DNA of 64,000 bases from Zea mays (taxonomy: Eukaryota > Streptophyta > Magnoliopsida > Poales > Poaceae): assembly GCF_902167145.1 (NCBI RefSeq), contig NC_050098.1, forward strand, positions 30,064,501 to 30,128,500. The letters are read 5' to 3'. The position numbers were made by a program, and so were the translations under genes. The notes below the pieces were generated by a model that did not search any database, was not told the DNA's origin, and was given only the letters and a program-made list of their open reading frames with translations. This document shows, one piece after another, positions 31,685-45,400 of this stretch. Position 1 is the first letter of the stretch. Each line of letters begins with the position of its first letter.

Positions 31685-34023
31685 GTGCCTCCGCTCTCAA
31701 AGGAGGATAGAAAGAAGATCGTCGTGACCGCTACTCCATTCTACCCCGACGTCCTCTTCATCGGGAGAGTGGAGTCGCCCCCCATCTCTGACGACGAGCC
31801 GACTGCACCCGAAGAGGAACCTCCTCAGCGGGAATCCCGCCGACGAAGGAACCAACGCCGAAATATCCGACGACATCACGAGGCCGGAGAGCGGGACCCA
31901 GTGCAGCCTGTATCGCGAGACGAGGTCTCAGAGATAGGAGAAACTCCGGAGGAACATGTCTTCAGGTAACGAAGGAATTCCCGACGGCGTGATCGTCGAC
32001 GGGCTCAAGAACAGGCCGAGCAGGAGACAAGGCAACATTGGGAAAATCCACTCTTCGGGCGCAACCTGAACCTCGACTTCGCCCGAGCCATGAACACGCC
32101 GAGTGAAGTCGGAGGGGTGCTGGCTCGGATAGCTGATGGCCTCCCTCGGACTCCCGATGCCGAGGGCTATCGGCGGCTGTTCACTCAAGCAGCCAATCAC
32201 CTTCTACCCCTTGCTCACCCGTCGAACGATCTACGACACGCCATCAACAGTCGCCGGGACGCGTGGAGCTCCATCAATGCTTCGCGTGAACGACGACACA
32301 AGAACGAGATCCATCGCCGGGAAGAGTATGACCGGGACCATGGCATCCCAGCACAGAGTCAAGCTACCAGGACCGAGTCGGCCACGGCTTCAACTGGAGG
32401 CACCGCCCGAGGACGGTCGAGGCACCACGATGATCACTCCCCTCCCCGGGACAGACAACATCATCGACGACAGGAGGACACGTGTGGAGTATCGGCACTT
32501 ACTCCGCGCCTCAGGGCCATTCAATGGCCCCCTAACTTCAAGGTATCCAACGTCGATAAATATGAACCTAAGCAGGATCCAGGAGGCTGGCTGGCCGTCT
32601 ACACCACCGTTGCCCGAGCTGCTGGGGCGACCGAGGACGTAATGACCGCGTACTTACCTATTGTCCTCGGGCAAGATGCGCTGCAATGGCTGCGACACCT
32701 ACCCCGACACTGCATCGACGACTAGAGCGACTTCAGTCGGCGCTTCACCACCAACTTTCAGTCCCTCTTCGACAAACCGGCGCAGCCATGGGACCTTAAA
32801 TCCATCAAGCGCCAGAGGGACGAAACTCTCCGGTCATACCTCAAAAGGTTCCAGACCATGAGAAATCGTATCCCCGAGGTCGCGGAGTCGACAGTGATCG
32901 AGGACTTCTACAGGGGATCCAATGACTCGATCTTCGTCCGAACCATATTACAGAAGGCGCCGACTACCTCCGAGCAACTGTTCTGGGAAGCTGACCTCTA
33001 CATCACCGCCGACGAGCGAGCTCAGGACCTCATCGGAGGAGTGAAGCCAGCACCAGTGGCACCGCGACGCGACACGAATCAGCAGCCCGACAAGCGTTGG
33101 GAGAAGAGACCTCGCGAATAAGTCCACGCCGCCGGACCACCTGCCTCTCGCGCCCGGGGAGGACCTCGTGGAGGCGAACGCACGCTGGACGACATCCTCG
33201 ACGCCCAGTGCCCGTACCACAAGGACATGCGCCACACCCTTCGGAACTGCAGAGACTTCAAGCGCTCCGTCGGGCACGGCTGACCCTTCCAACCTCTACC
33301 TCCTCCTCCGTCGCGGGGAGGACTAGGAGAACCGCGACAACCCCAGCAGCAGGAGGAGGGAGGAGGTGGATCCTTCCCACGTGTCGACAGGGAGGTCAAT
33401 GTCATCTTCGGCGGACACGGATCGCAGGAGAACAAGAGACAACAAAAGCTCAACGATCGCCAAATACTGGTGCCAACTATCGGTCCTCCCGCCCCATACC
33501 GATGGTCGGAGCACCCGATCACCTTCACTCGGGCGGATTAGTGGCTCAACTTCGACCACCTAGGCAAATACCCGCTCCTCGTCGATCCGGTGATCCGAGA
33601 GAGCAGGGTGAAGAAGGTATTGGTGGACGGGGGGAGCAGCATCAATGTCACCTTCCCCCGGACACTCCAAGGCTTGGGAGTTCACCTCAAAGAACTCCAC
33701 GAGTCAGACACTCCTTTCTTCGGCATCGTGACGACTGAAGGAGAATACCCGCTGGGCCACATCTACATGTCGGTCACCTTCGGAACTCCAGAGAACTACA
33801 GAACCGAGTTCCTAAGGTTCAAAGTGGCGAACTTTGACTGCGGGTACAACGCCATCATCGGGAGGCCTGGATTGGCGAAATTCATGGCCATTCCTCATTA
33901 TACATACATGATATTGAAGATGCCAGGGCCGCAAGGGATCATAACTGTGCGCGCTGACTTCCAAGGCGCCGCATAATGTTTCCGAGTGGCCATTCAGGCG
34001 GCTCTCACCACCAAACCATCGGC
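31685..34023 (+). pseudogene. gag and protease of the Tat element, with nonsense mutations
   Basis: One frame from ATG 31685 is interrupted by stops at 31967, 32723, 33119, 33281 and 33539. The N terminus is acidic, then Arg-rich. The capsid-like region includes FKVSNVDKYEPKQDPGGWL and LGQDALQWLRHLP. A Cys/His knuckle-like CPYHKDMRHTLRNC lies near 33210. Protease has VLVDGGSSIN (from about 33617) and AIIGRPGL. The active-site form DGGS rather than DTGA is common in Tat elements. The Sirevirus is inserted just after the protease, between it and RT. The downstream frame resumes at 51527. Confidence 0.8.
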
Positions 34024-34028
34024 GACCT

Positions 34029-35294
34029 TGAAAGTCGCCTAGAGGGGGGGTGAATAGGGCGAATCTGAAATTTACAAAGTTAATCACAACTACAAGCCGG
34101 GTTAGCGTTAGAAATATAAAACGAGTCCGAGAGAGGTCGCAAAAACAAATCGCGAGCGAATGGGAAGTGTGACACAAGGATTTGTTTTACTGAGGTTCGG
34201 TTCTCTCAAACCTACTCCCCGTTGAGGTGGTCACAAAGACCGGGTCTCTTTCAACCCTTTCCCTCTCTCAAACGGTCCCTCGGACCGAGTGAGCTTCTCT
34301 TCTCAAATCAATTGGGAATCAAACTTCCCGCAAGGACCACCACACAATTGGTGTCTCTTGCCTTGCTTACAAATGAGATGATCGCAAGAAAGAATGAAAG
34401 AAGGAAGCAATCCAAGCGCAAGAGCTCAAAAGAACACAGCAAATCTCTCTCACTTAACACTAACGCTTTTGTGGAATTGGGAGAGGATTTGATCACTTGG
34501 GTGTGTCTAGAATTGAATGCTAGAGCTCTTGTAAGTGGTTGGAAGTTGGAAAACTTGGATGGCTTGAATGTGGGGTGGTTGGGGGTATTTACAACCCCAA
34601 CCACCAAACTAGCCGTTTGGATGCTGTCGCATGGCGCACCGGACAGTCCGGTGCGCCACCAGACACTGTCCGGTGCGCCAGCCACGTCACGAGGCCATTG
34701 GGTTTCGATCGTTGGAGCTCTGACGTGTGGGCCCGCCTAGCTGTCCGGTGGTGCACCGGACAAGTCCTGTAGACTGTCCGGTGTGCCACCCACGCGTGCT
34801 CTGCTCCTCTGCGCGCGCTGGCGCGCATTTAATGCGTTGCAGTCGACCGTTGGCGCGAAGTAGTCGTTGCTCCGCTGGCTCACCGGACAGTCCGGTGTGC
34901 ACCAGACATGTCCGGTGAATTATAGCGGAGCGGAAATCCGAAGCTAGCGAGTTCAGAGTCACTCTCCTCTGGGGCACCGAACACTGTCCGGTGGTGCACC
35001 GGACAGTCCGGTGAATTATAGCGAAGCGCCTCTGAAAATTCCCGAAGGTGTGAAGTTTGGCTTGGAGTCCCCTGGTGCACCGGACAGTCCGGTGCGCCAG
35101 ACCAGGGAGCACTTCGATTATCCCTTGCTCTTTTTGTTGAACCCTTCTCTTGGTCTTTTTATTGGCTTAGTGTGAACCTTTGGCACCTGTTTAACTTATA
35201 GACTAGAGCAAACTAGTTAGTCCAATTATTTGTGTTGGGCAATTCAACCACCAAAATCAATTAGGAAAATAGGTGTAAGCCTAATTCTCTTTCA
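34029..35294 (-). repeat. 3' LTR of the Sirevirus
   Basis: 1266 bp, on the plus strand TGAAAGTCGCCTAGAGG to TCTCTTTCA. It is paired with 50236-51524. Confidence 0.93.
34637..35100. promoter_or_regulatory. Cluster of CACCGGACAGTCCGGTG palindromes in the LTR
   Basis: A perfect 17-nt palindrome (8-bp arms around A) lies at 34637-34653. Further complete or one-mismatch copies occur around 34750, 34880-34900, 34995-35013 and 35075-35095. Such palindromes are a known conserved feature of Sirevirus LTR regulatory regions. The same set is in the other LTR at about 50840-51330 and, decayed, in the solo LTR at 14712-15987. Confidence 0.7.
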
Positions 35295-35890
35295 ATCTCC
35301 CCCTTTTTGGTGATTGATGCCAACACAAACCAAAGCAAATATAGAAGTGCATAATTGAACTAGTTTGCATAATGTAAGTGCAGAGGTTACTTGGAATTGA
35401 GCCAATATAAATACTTATAAGATATGCATGGATTGTTTCTTTAATTTTTGACATTTTGGACCACGCTTGCACCACATGTTTTGTTTTTGCAAATTCTTTT
35501 GTAGATCCTGTTCAAAGTTCTTTTGCAAAAAGGTAAATGAATAAGATTTTGCGAAGCATTTTCAAGATTTGAAATTTTCTCCCCCTGTTTCAAATGCTTT
35601 TCCTTGACTTAAACAAAACTCCCCCTTGATAAATTCCTCCTCTTAGTGTTCAAGAGGGTTTTAAGATATTGATTTTGAAAATACTACTCCTCTCCCCTTT
35701 TTGAACACAATGAGATACTAATTTGAAAATCATACCAATTGAGAAATTCTTTTTAAAATTAGGTGGTGGTGCGGTCCTTTTGCTTTGGACTAATACTTTC
35801 TCCCCCTTTGGCATGAATCGCCAAAAACGGATACTTGAGTGAAATATAAGCCCTTTCCTAACTATTTTCTCCCCTTTGGCAAATTAAAAC
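35295..35890 (-). promoter_or_regulatory. Multiple polypurine tracts upstream of the Sirevirus 3' LTR
   Basis: The minus strand carries a primary tract (AAAAAGGGGGAGAT) abutting the LTR. Additional GGGGGAGA/AAGGGGGAG copies occur at about 35580, 35620, 35690, 35810 and 35870. Multiple PPTs between RNase H and the 3' LTR are a recognised hallmark of Sireviruses. Confidence 0.75.
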
Positions 35891-36099
35891 ATGAGTGAAG
35901 ATTATACCAAAGCCGGAGAGATGCTCGGAGCGATGGCGAAGGATGAGTTACGGAGTGGAAGCCTTTGTCTTCGCCGAAGACTCCAATTCCCTTTCAATAC
36001 ACCTATGACTTGGTTTGAAATATACTTTAAAACACATTAGTCATAGCACAAGAAAGAGATATGATCAAAGGTATACTCATGAGCTATATGTGTAAGACA

Positions 36100-37655
36100 T
36101 CAAAAGAAATTCCTAGAATCAAGAATATTTAGCTCATGTCTAAGTTTGTTAAAGGTTTGTTCATCAAGTGGCTTGGTAAAGATATCGGCTAATTGATCTT
36201 TAGTATTAATGTATGCAATCTCGATATCTCCCTTTTGTTGGTGATCCCTTAAGAAATGATACCGAATGACTATGTGTTTAGTGCGGCTATGCTCAACGGG
36301 ATTATCCGCCATGCGGATTGCACTCTCATTATCACATAGAAGAGGAACTTTGGTTAATTTGTAACCATAGTCCCTAAGGGTTTGCCTCATCCAAAGTAGT
36401 TGCGCGCAACAATGGCCTGCGGCAATGTACTCGGCTTCGGCGGTAGAAAGAGCTACAGAATTTTGCTTCTTTGAAGCCCAAGACACCAAGGATCTTCCCA
36501 AGAACTGGCAAGTCCCCGATGTACTCTTTCTATTAATTTTACACCCCGCCCAATCGACATCCGAATAACCAATCAAATCAAATGTGGATCCCCTAGGATA
36601 CCAAAGCCCAAACTTAGGAGTATAAACTAGATATCTCAAGATTCATTTTACGGCCGTAAGGTGGGCTTCCTTAGGGTTGGCTTGGAATCTTGCACACATG
36701 CATACGAAAAGCATAATATCCGGTCGAGATGCACATAAGTAGAGTAAAGACTCAATCATCGACCGGTATACCTTTTGATCGACGGATTTACCTTCCGTGT
36801 CGAGGTCGAGATGCCCATTGGTTCCCATGGGTGTCTTGATGGGTTTGGCATCCTTCATCCCAAACTTGCTTAGTATATCTTGAGTATACTTCGTTTGGCT
36901 TAGGAAGGTGCCCTCTTGGAGTTGCTTTACTTGAAATCCCAAGAAGTACTTCAACTCCCCCATCATAGACATCTCAAATTTTTGTGTCATGATCCTACTA
37001 AATTCTTCACATGTAGACTCGTTAGTAGACCCAAATATAATATCATCAACATAAATTTGGCATACAAACAAGTCATTTTCAAGAGTTTTAGTGAATAAAG
37101 TAGGATCGACCGTTCCGACTTTGAATCCATTAGTGATAAGGAAATCTCTAAGGCATTCATACCTTGCTCTTGGGGCTTGCTTGAGCCCATAAAGCGCCTT
37201 AGAGAGCTTATATACATGGTTAGGGTACTCACTATCTTCAAAGCCGGGAGGTTGCTCAACATAGACCTCTTCTTTGATTGGTCCATTGAGGAAGGCACTC
37301 TTCACGTCCATTTGATAAAGCTTGAAGCCATGGTAAGTAGCATAGGCCAATAATATACGAATTGACTCAAGCCTAGCTACAGGTGCATAGGTTTCACCAA
37401 AATCCAAACCTTCGACTTGGGAGTATCCCTTGGCCACAAGTCGAGCTTTGTTCCTTGTCACCACACCATGCTCGTCTTGCTTGTTGCGGAAAACCCACTT
37501 GGTTCCTACAACATTTTGATTAGGACGTGGAACCAAATGCCATACCTCGTTCCTAGTGAAGTTGTTGAGCTCCTCTTGCATCGCCACCACCCAATCCGAA
37601 TCTTGAAGTGCTTCCTCTACCCTGTGTGGCTCAATAGAGGAAACAAAAGAGTACT
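36100..37655 (-). pseudogene. Sirevirus RT and RNase H (C-terminal half of pol)
   Basis: On the minus strand the RT palm has YVDDIIFGS, preceded by [20 protein letters not shown] and YAPVARLES. RNase H has YSDVDWAGC, STAEAEYIA and DNESAIRMA. One stop, TGA just upstream of ILRYLVYTP (36643-36645), separates the two; it is consistent with CGA to TGA decay. The 5' end of this segment stops at the GTACT duplication of the LARD, and the frame resumes at 45868 on the other side. Confidence 0.9.
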
Positions 37656-40600
37656 TGTAACACCCGGATTTTAGGGGTCCAAAACCCGGGGTTAACATAA
37701 ACACCAGGTATGCTGGGACCAAGTCTCAAACATATGATGTATAGTGGCACAGGATCGAATGTCACATCTTTATATATAACAGGAGTTCTTTACAAAATAA
37801 ATAATTACATTATAAGGAGACAACGGTCCAGCAACCCAAAGTTGACTGGGAGACGATGACCTAGACCTCTCACGAACTCATCACAGCATCCTCCATGAGC
37901 ATCATCCTGCAGTACCTGGTCTTGACCTGTGGTGTATGTGAGACAGCAAGAGTGAGCTCACATACGTTCATCGCTCAACAAGTTGTGGGGAATAATGTGC
38001 ATGAACTCGCCAAAGGTGGGAGCTCACGTGAAGTGTAAGGCTTACCAAAGAAGATGGTTAGAGCTGAGCATTGCTTTTAAAGTTGGTCAAAATTTTATTA
38101 GCAGTTACTAAGTATAAGTAAATACCAACCCAATTAAATAGTAGAACAAAAGTAACCACATCACCTGCAATGCAATGCATATGACAAATTGAGTTTAGTT
38201 CCATAAATTAATCATGTGAGTGTCCGAGCCGCTCATGACCGTGAGCACGGCTAGTATACCAGTTTTACACTCTGCAGAGGTTGCGCATCTTTACCCACAA
38301 GTCGTGTATCCCATGTCGCCAGGGTTTGCAAGGCCCTTAGACACTTCCGAGGTGAATGGCTAGGGATCCACTACGAGGCCTTTACAAAGTTCCACTAGCT
38401 TCCGAAAACCCGCTACAGTTTATAGGAAGATCCAGTACAGGAATCCCTTGCAGGACCGCCATCGCAGCAAAATCCTCCCGAGGGCCTCCCCGCACTGACC
38501 TCTCCCCTACTGCCCTTGCCCCTTTCGGGTAAGGTAGTCTTCCACTAGCTTTCCTAATTAATCAGCCAAGGGCGTCCCATTAAACCCCTGTGGTAGCACT
38601 GTTTTCCCGGGTGGTTCTCCATGTTCCAATTAACATAATGATCTCAACATGAACAATAAATAACAACTGATAACAAAAATGTAACCATGGATAGTGTATC
38701 TCCATACCCAAAACCACATATAGCACTAGCAAGTACTACCCAGAAAGTTCAGTGGTAAACAAGGTATAAAGATAGACAAACTAGGGTAACCTATTGGGTC
38801 CCATCAAAATTAACCTATGCAGATCATTATGATTAATTAGAACATGAGTAGGTAAAAAGAAGTGATCAAGGGCACAACTTGCCTGGGCCTTGAGATTCCA
38901 GGTACCAGGATGATCTTCAGGTGACACGTGACCTCACTGCTAGTCGTAGCAATTCAAACAAACATGGTATAGGCAAAATTAACATTACACCAAACATAAG
39001 AACAAAATACACATTAATAATCTACATATTAAAATAAGATCATAGGAACAGGAATCATTAATTTTGGAGTTGTAGAATTCAAGTTATGATTTTCCTAAGG
39101 TTTAATGTGATTAAAATATGATTAAATGATAAATAAATTTCCTGACAGAGTTCATGTCAAAACAGTGATTCTAAATGGTAGAGAATATTATTACAAAATT
39201 TTAGGAATTGGAATGACTCAATTTGGAGCTAAAATGAATTAGTTATGAATTAATTAAGTTTCTGGATTTATTTTAACACTAAAAATCATTTTCTAAATCA
39301 TTTTCTATGATTTTCCTATTCACTGGACTGGGCCTCAATTTCGGATAACAGCAGGGGGCTCGCTGCAAGTTTTCTAAGACACAGGGAACAAGGTCCCTGG
39401 ACGGCGGGTTCAATTTCAGGATTTCAGAGGGTTCTTAAGTAAAATGGTCCCGCGAAGGGGGTACAGGAGGATTCGGACCGTTTAGATCAGATCCAAGGGC
39501 CAGGATCGGATCTCGTCCATTATGAACCCGCGAGCGCTCGGGGCCGTCCGATCGCCGATCGATGGCCCAGATCCAATCCCACGAAGGGGGTATCGCTCTA
39601 TCTAATCGCGACCGTCGCTTAGAAGATCAACGGCCCACGCGCGTTTTCTCCCCATCTCTTATCCTAGCCGCCCGATCGTCATCCAATGGCCAGCGCGACT
39701 CTTCCCCAACCAAGACCCGCGCACGGCGGCGCCGCCCTTTGCCACACGGCGGAACACGACGGCGAGATCCCCCCCATCAACCCAATTCGCGTGAGGTTTG
39801 CCCAATTGGTGGCCGCTACACGTAGCAGGGATCCAGACGAACATCCTAGAAAACTCCAATCCCCAAATGAGGCCGACGGTGACTGCGCCCACGCCTCCAA
39901 GCGGATCTCGCGACCACAACAACTCTGGTGACTAAATTTCGGTCATGGTTTGGGTAACTACGAGTTCGGCTTGACGGAGCATGTTCAAGGGAGGAAGAGG
40001 GGCGCGGAGGGCATGAATCTCACCAGCAGGGACGACTAATCGACAGTGGTCCACGGCGTGGGGCGAAGTCGCGGCGGCGAAATCCTTCCTTCACGGCACG
40101 CACAGCAAGTGGGGGATGGGGAGGAGAGACCACGAGGCGCACTACTTATTCATGGGCGCCCAGGTAGTCGCGGACTCCGCGGCGAAGACCCCGCCCGAAC
40201 TCAACGGCCCCAGCGAGCCTCGGCAGCCCGAGTCCGCGGAGCGATTCCGCCATTACCGGCATTCGGTTGAGGTCTGACGGTGGAACAGCCCCGGACTTAT
40301 ACCCAAGAGATGCGCCAAGGTCAGAAGGGTAGCTCCGCGAGGATTGGGTCCAAGGGGGCGCGGGTTCCACGGCGAGGAGATCGGCCATCGGAGAGCTCAG
40401 GGCGACGCGAGCGAGATTCACGGGGAAGAAACGCCCCTGACGAGCGGGTCCCACCCGCCAGTGGCACGGTGAAAGCTTACCAGCGCGTGTGACCGACCCA
40501 AAGGGCCCACCTGTCGGCACCATAGTTGCGGCGTGAAGGTTGGGCCGCGCGGACAGCGCCGTGTTGGGCCGAAATTGGGTAAAACCGAGCCCAGTAAGCA

Positions 40601-41071
40601 CCAGACTCATTTTTTTTTCCCTTTTTGTTTTATTTTGAATTCTTTCTCTCTTTTTTTTGTTTTAAATTTAAACCTACTATTTGAATTCGAAATTGATTTG
40701 CATATCTCATAGATCATGAGTACCAAATAGAAATACTAATTTAGGGATATATTTATATTTATTTATAGTTATTTTTATTTATATGTAATACTCCTTTCTT
40801 GTTTTCTCATTTCAAATTCCAAATTCAAATTTAGGTTTTAATCACAATCTTCAACTCATTATCTTCAACATTATATTGTTATTAATGTTATTGTTTTTAG
40901 TATTCAATGCACAAACAAAGCTCCAATATGATGCATGGTTTAGTAGCATATCTTTTATTTGTTTTAAATATGGCATTTACAAGTGATGGCATGTAGATAT
41001 AACACAAACACATAAATAAAAGAAAATAACTTTTCTCCTATTATATTATCTTCTACAAATTGGGTGTTACA
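37656..41071 (-). repeat. 3' LTR of the LARD
   Basis: TGTAACACCCGGATTTTAGG to GGGTGTTACA on the plus strand. The outer parts are AT-rich and a GC-rich segment lies at about 39340-40600. Small open frames in that GC segment exist on both strands and are not treated as genes. Confidence 0.93.
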
Positions 41072-42451
41072 AATCCTACCCCCCTTAAAAATAATCTCGT
41101 CCTCGAGATTTGTAAGAAAAGGGTTACAGAGAAATTGGTTTGAAATCTATATTAAGTGGTTTTAGTACCAAAAGATTTTTTTTTTTCAAGTCTAAACCCA
41201 AATTGGCAGGTGATTAGGAAAGCATGGGTGTATATATGTATGTCTACTTTATTATGTAGGATAGAAGATGTCTTTAAAGTATAGATAGGTTTGGGTAAGA
41301 AAGTGTAGGGTAAGGAAAGACTTCATCCAAGATTTTGTGGATCTTGACTCATCTTGGTGATCTCACTTGATCCTTGAAGACTTGAGTTGATGCTCATCCT
41401 TTCTTGATGAAGTTGATCATCTTCTTCTCCAGTCTTGGTCTCATTGATTCATGGTTAGTGTATATCATCGGTTGGGAATATGGTTAAGATAGATATGGAT
41501 GAGATAGACTACATGATATAGGTCAAAAGTTTGTTTGTTGTTAGGTGGGGATAGGCAGATTATGCAATCCATCAAGACTCTATTGGTTGGGTTGGTCTAT
41601 CAGTCTTTATTTAGTGTAGGGTGGACTAAATTACAACATGTGAATAGGGTCTAATCCATTTCACAAGTATTAACTGGTCCATTAAGTAACTCATTTTTTT
41701 TAAATTAGATCATAGTAGGTTAGATGTGATCTAGATTAGATTGGTATGACTGGTTTGACTAGATATGATCTAATTAATCTTGCATTAGATCATGGTTGTT
41801 AAACTAGGGTGGATAAGTATGCCTATTAGGATAAGATGGATCCATAAAGATAAGATAAAATCTTTTGAGGTCAGTTAGATCTATTAGGATGAGATACAAT
41901 CTTTTCAAGATAAGATGAGTATCATTTAAGATAAGATGGATCTATTAAGACAAGGGAGAATCTTTTAAGATAAGATGAATTGGCTAGAATGAGAGCCTTT
42001 AGGATAAGATAATTCTCTTAAGCTAGATAGGTTCCAAATGGGATAATTTAGGTTGCCTAGTTATTTTATAAATATATTTTTATACCTATGTGTATATGCA
42101 GATGTAATTGTGGACATTACTCCACAACCCATCACACTCAATCAAAGATCCAAATCAGACAGATATCATAAGAACAAACATTCAAGTGCATAGATAAAAA
42201 TAGTTTTGTTTTTGTTCCTAAGATTAGGTCTCCTATTCCTAAAAGTCACTTTAGGCATAGGATTTCAAAGTGTGAAATCCACATTTGTTTTTCAGAAAGA
42301 AAAGATAAGAATAATCAGAGTAAAGCGGAAATAGATGAGAAAAGATTAAGATAAGTTTAGAAAGGATCAGAGTAGCAAAGGTGAGTAGATAATGGTTGTC
42401 CAGTTCTATCTAGGTTTCGTCCTACAGTCAACATTCCTCTGATACCACTTC
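41072..42451 (-). other. Non-coding internal domain of the LARD
   Basis: 1380 bp. The PPT (minus strand AAGGGGGGTAGGA) adjoins the LTR at 41072-41090. A degenerate repeat of AAGATAAGATGGATC-like units fills about 41790-42030. No gag or pol remnant is seen. Confidence 0.8.
42438..42448 (-). other. Primer-binding site of the LARD
   Basis: The minus strand reads TGGTATCAGAG three bases from the LTR at 42452. It is an initiator-Met tRNA complement like that of the chromoviruses. Confidence 0.8.
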
Positions 42452-45400
42452 TGTAACACCCGGATTTTAGGGGTCCAAAACCCGGGGTTAACATAAACAC
42501 CAGGTATGCTGGGACCAAGTCTCAAACATATGATGTATAGTGGCACAGGATCGAATGTCACATCTTTATATATAACAGGAGTTCTTTACAAAATAAATAA
42601 TTACATTATAAGGAGACAACGGTCCAGCAACCCAAAGTTGACTGGGAGACGATGACCTAGACCTCTCACGAACTCATCACAGCATCCTCCATGAGCATCA
42701 TCCTGCAGTACCTGGTCTTGACCTGTGGTGTATGTGAGACAGCAAGAGTGAGCTCACATACGTTCATCGCTCAACAAGTTGTGGGGAATAATGTGCATGA
42801 ACTCGCCAAAGGTGGGAGCTCACGTGAAGTGTAAGGCTTACCAAAGAAGATGGTTAGAGCTGAGCATTGCTTTTAAAGTTGGTCAAAATTTTATTAGCAG
42901 TTACTAAGTATAAGTAAATACCAACCCAATTAAATAGTAGAACAAAAGTAACCACATCACCTGCAATGCAATGCATATGACAAATTGAGTTTAGTTCCAT
43001 AAATTAATCATGTGAGTGTCCGAGCCGCTCATGACCGTGAGCACGGCTAGTATACCAGTTTTACACTCTGCAGAGGTTGCGCATCTTTACCCACAAGTCG
43101 TGTATCCCATGTCGCCAGGGTTTGCAAGGCCCTTAGACACTTCCGAGGTGAATGGCTAGGGATCCACTACGAGGCCTTTACAAAGTTCCACTAGCTTCCG
43201 AAAACCCGCTACAGTTTATAGGAAGATCCAGTACAGGAATCCCTTGCAGGACCGCCATCGCAGCAAAATCCTCCCGAGGGCCTCCCCGCACTGACCTCTC
43301 CCCTACTGCCCTTGCCCCTTTCGGGTAAGGTAGTCTTCCACTAGCTTTCCTAATTAATCAGCCAAGGGCGTCCCATTAAACCCCTGTGGTAGCACTGTTT
43401 TCCCGGGTGGTTCTCCATGTTCCAATTAACATAATGATCTCAACATGAACAATAAATAACAACTGATAACAAAAATGTAACCATGGATAGTGTATCTCCA
43501 TACCCAAAACCACATATAGCACTAGCAAGTACTACCCAGAAAGTTCAGTGGTAAACAAGGTATAAAGATAGACAAACTAGGGTAACCTATTGGGTCCCAT
43601 CAAAATTAACCTATGCAGATCATTATGATTAATTAGAACATGAGTAGGTAAAAAGAAGTGATCAAGGGCACAACTTGCCTGGGCCTTGAGATTCCAGGTA
43701 CCAGGATGATCTTCAGGTGACACGTGACCTCACTGCTAGTCGTAGCAATTCAAACAAACATGGTATAGGCAAAATTAACATTACACCAAACATAAGAACA
43801 AAATACACATTAATAATCTACATATTAAAATAAGATCATAGGAACAGGAATCATTAATTTTGGAGTTGTAGAATTCAAGTTATGATTTTCCTAAGGTTTA
43901 ATGTGATTAAAATATGATTAAATGATAAATAAATTTCCTGACAGAGTTCATGTCAAAACAGTGATTCTAAATGGTAGAGAATATTATTACAAAATTTTAG
44001 GAATTGGAATGACTCAATTTGGAGCTAAAATGAATTAGTTATGAATTAATTAAGTTTCTGGATTTATTTTAACACTAAAAATCATTTTCTAAATCATTTT
44101 CTATGATTTTCCTATTCACTGGACTGGGCCTCAATTTCGGATAACAGCAGGGGGCTCGCTGCAAGTTTTCTAAGACACAGGGAACAAGGTCCCTGGACGG
44201 CGGGTTCAATTTCAGGATTTCAGAGGGTTCTTAAGTAAAATGGTCCCGCGAAGGGGGTACAGGAGGATTCGGACCGTTTAGATCAGATCCAAGGGCCAGG
44301 ATCGGATCTCGTCCATTATGAACCCGCGAGCGCTCGGGGCCGTCCGATCGCCGATCGATGGCCCAGATCCAATCCCACGAAGGGGGTATCGCTCTATCTA
44401 ATCGCGACCGTCGCTTAGAAGATCAACGGCCCACGCGCGTTTTCTCCCCATCTCTTATCCTAGCCGCCCGATCGTCATCCAATGGCCAGCGCGACTCTTC
44501 CCCAACCAAGACCCGCGCACGGCGGCGCCGCCCTTTGCCACACGGCGGAACACGACGGCGAGATCCCCCCCATCAACCCAATTCGCGTGAGGTTTGCCCA
44601 ATTGGTGGCCGCTACACGTAGCAGGGATCCAGACGAACATCCTAGAAAACTCCAATCCCCAAATGAGGCCGACGGTGACTGCGCCCACGCCTCCAAGCGG
44701 ATCTCGCGACCACAACAACTCTGGTGACTAAATTTCGGTCATGGTTTGGGTAACTACGAGTTCGGCTTGACGGAGCATGTTCAAGGGAGGAAGAGGGGCG
44801 CGGAGGGCATGAATCTCACCAGCAGGGACGACTAATCGACAGTGGTCCACGGCGTGGGGCGAAGTCGCGGCGGCGAAATCCTTCCTTCACGGCACGCACA
44901 GCAAGTGGGGGATGGGGAGGAGAGACCACGAGGCGCACTACTTATTCATGGGCGCCCAGGTAGTCGCGGACTCCGCGGCGAAGACCCCGCCCGAACTCAA
45001 CGGCCCCAGCGAGCCTCGGCAGCCCGAGTCCGCGGAGCGATTCCGCCATTACCGGCATTCGGTTGAGGTCTGACGGTGGAACAGCCCCGGACTTATACCC
45101 AAGAGATGCGCCAAGGTCAGAAGGGTAGCTCCGCGAGGATTGGGTCCAAGGGGGCGCGGGTTCCACGGCGAGGAGATCGGCCATCGGAGAGCTCAGGGCG
45201 ACGCGAGCGAGATTCACGGGGAAGAAACGCCCCTGACGAGCGGGTCCCACCCGCCAGTGGCACGGTGAAAGCTTACCAGCGCGTGTGACCGACCCAAAGG
45301 GCCCACCTGTCGGCACCATAGTTGCGGCGTGAAGGTTGGGCCGCGCGGACAGCGCCGTGTTGGGCCGAAATTGGGTAAAACCGAGCCCAGTAAGCACCAG

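Noticed and set aside
39562..40610. Several small ORFs on both strands (up to 154 aa), repeated exactly at 44358-45406
   Set aside because: They lie in the GC-rich part of the LARD LTR, overlap each other on opposite strands, have no domain, and are duplicated only because the LTRs are identical.
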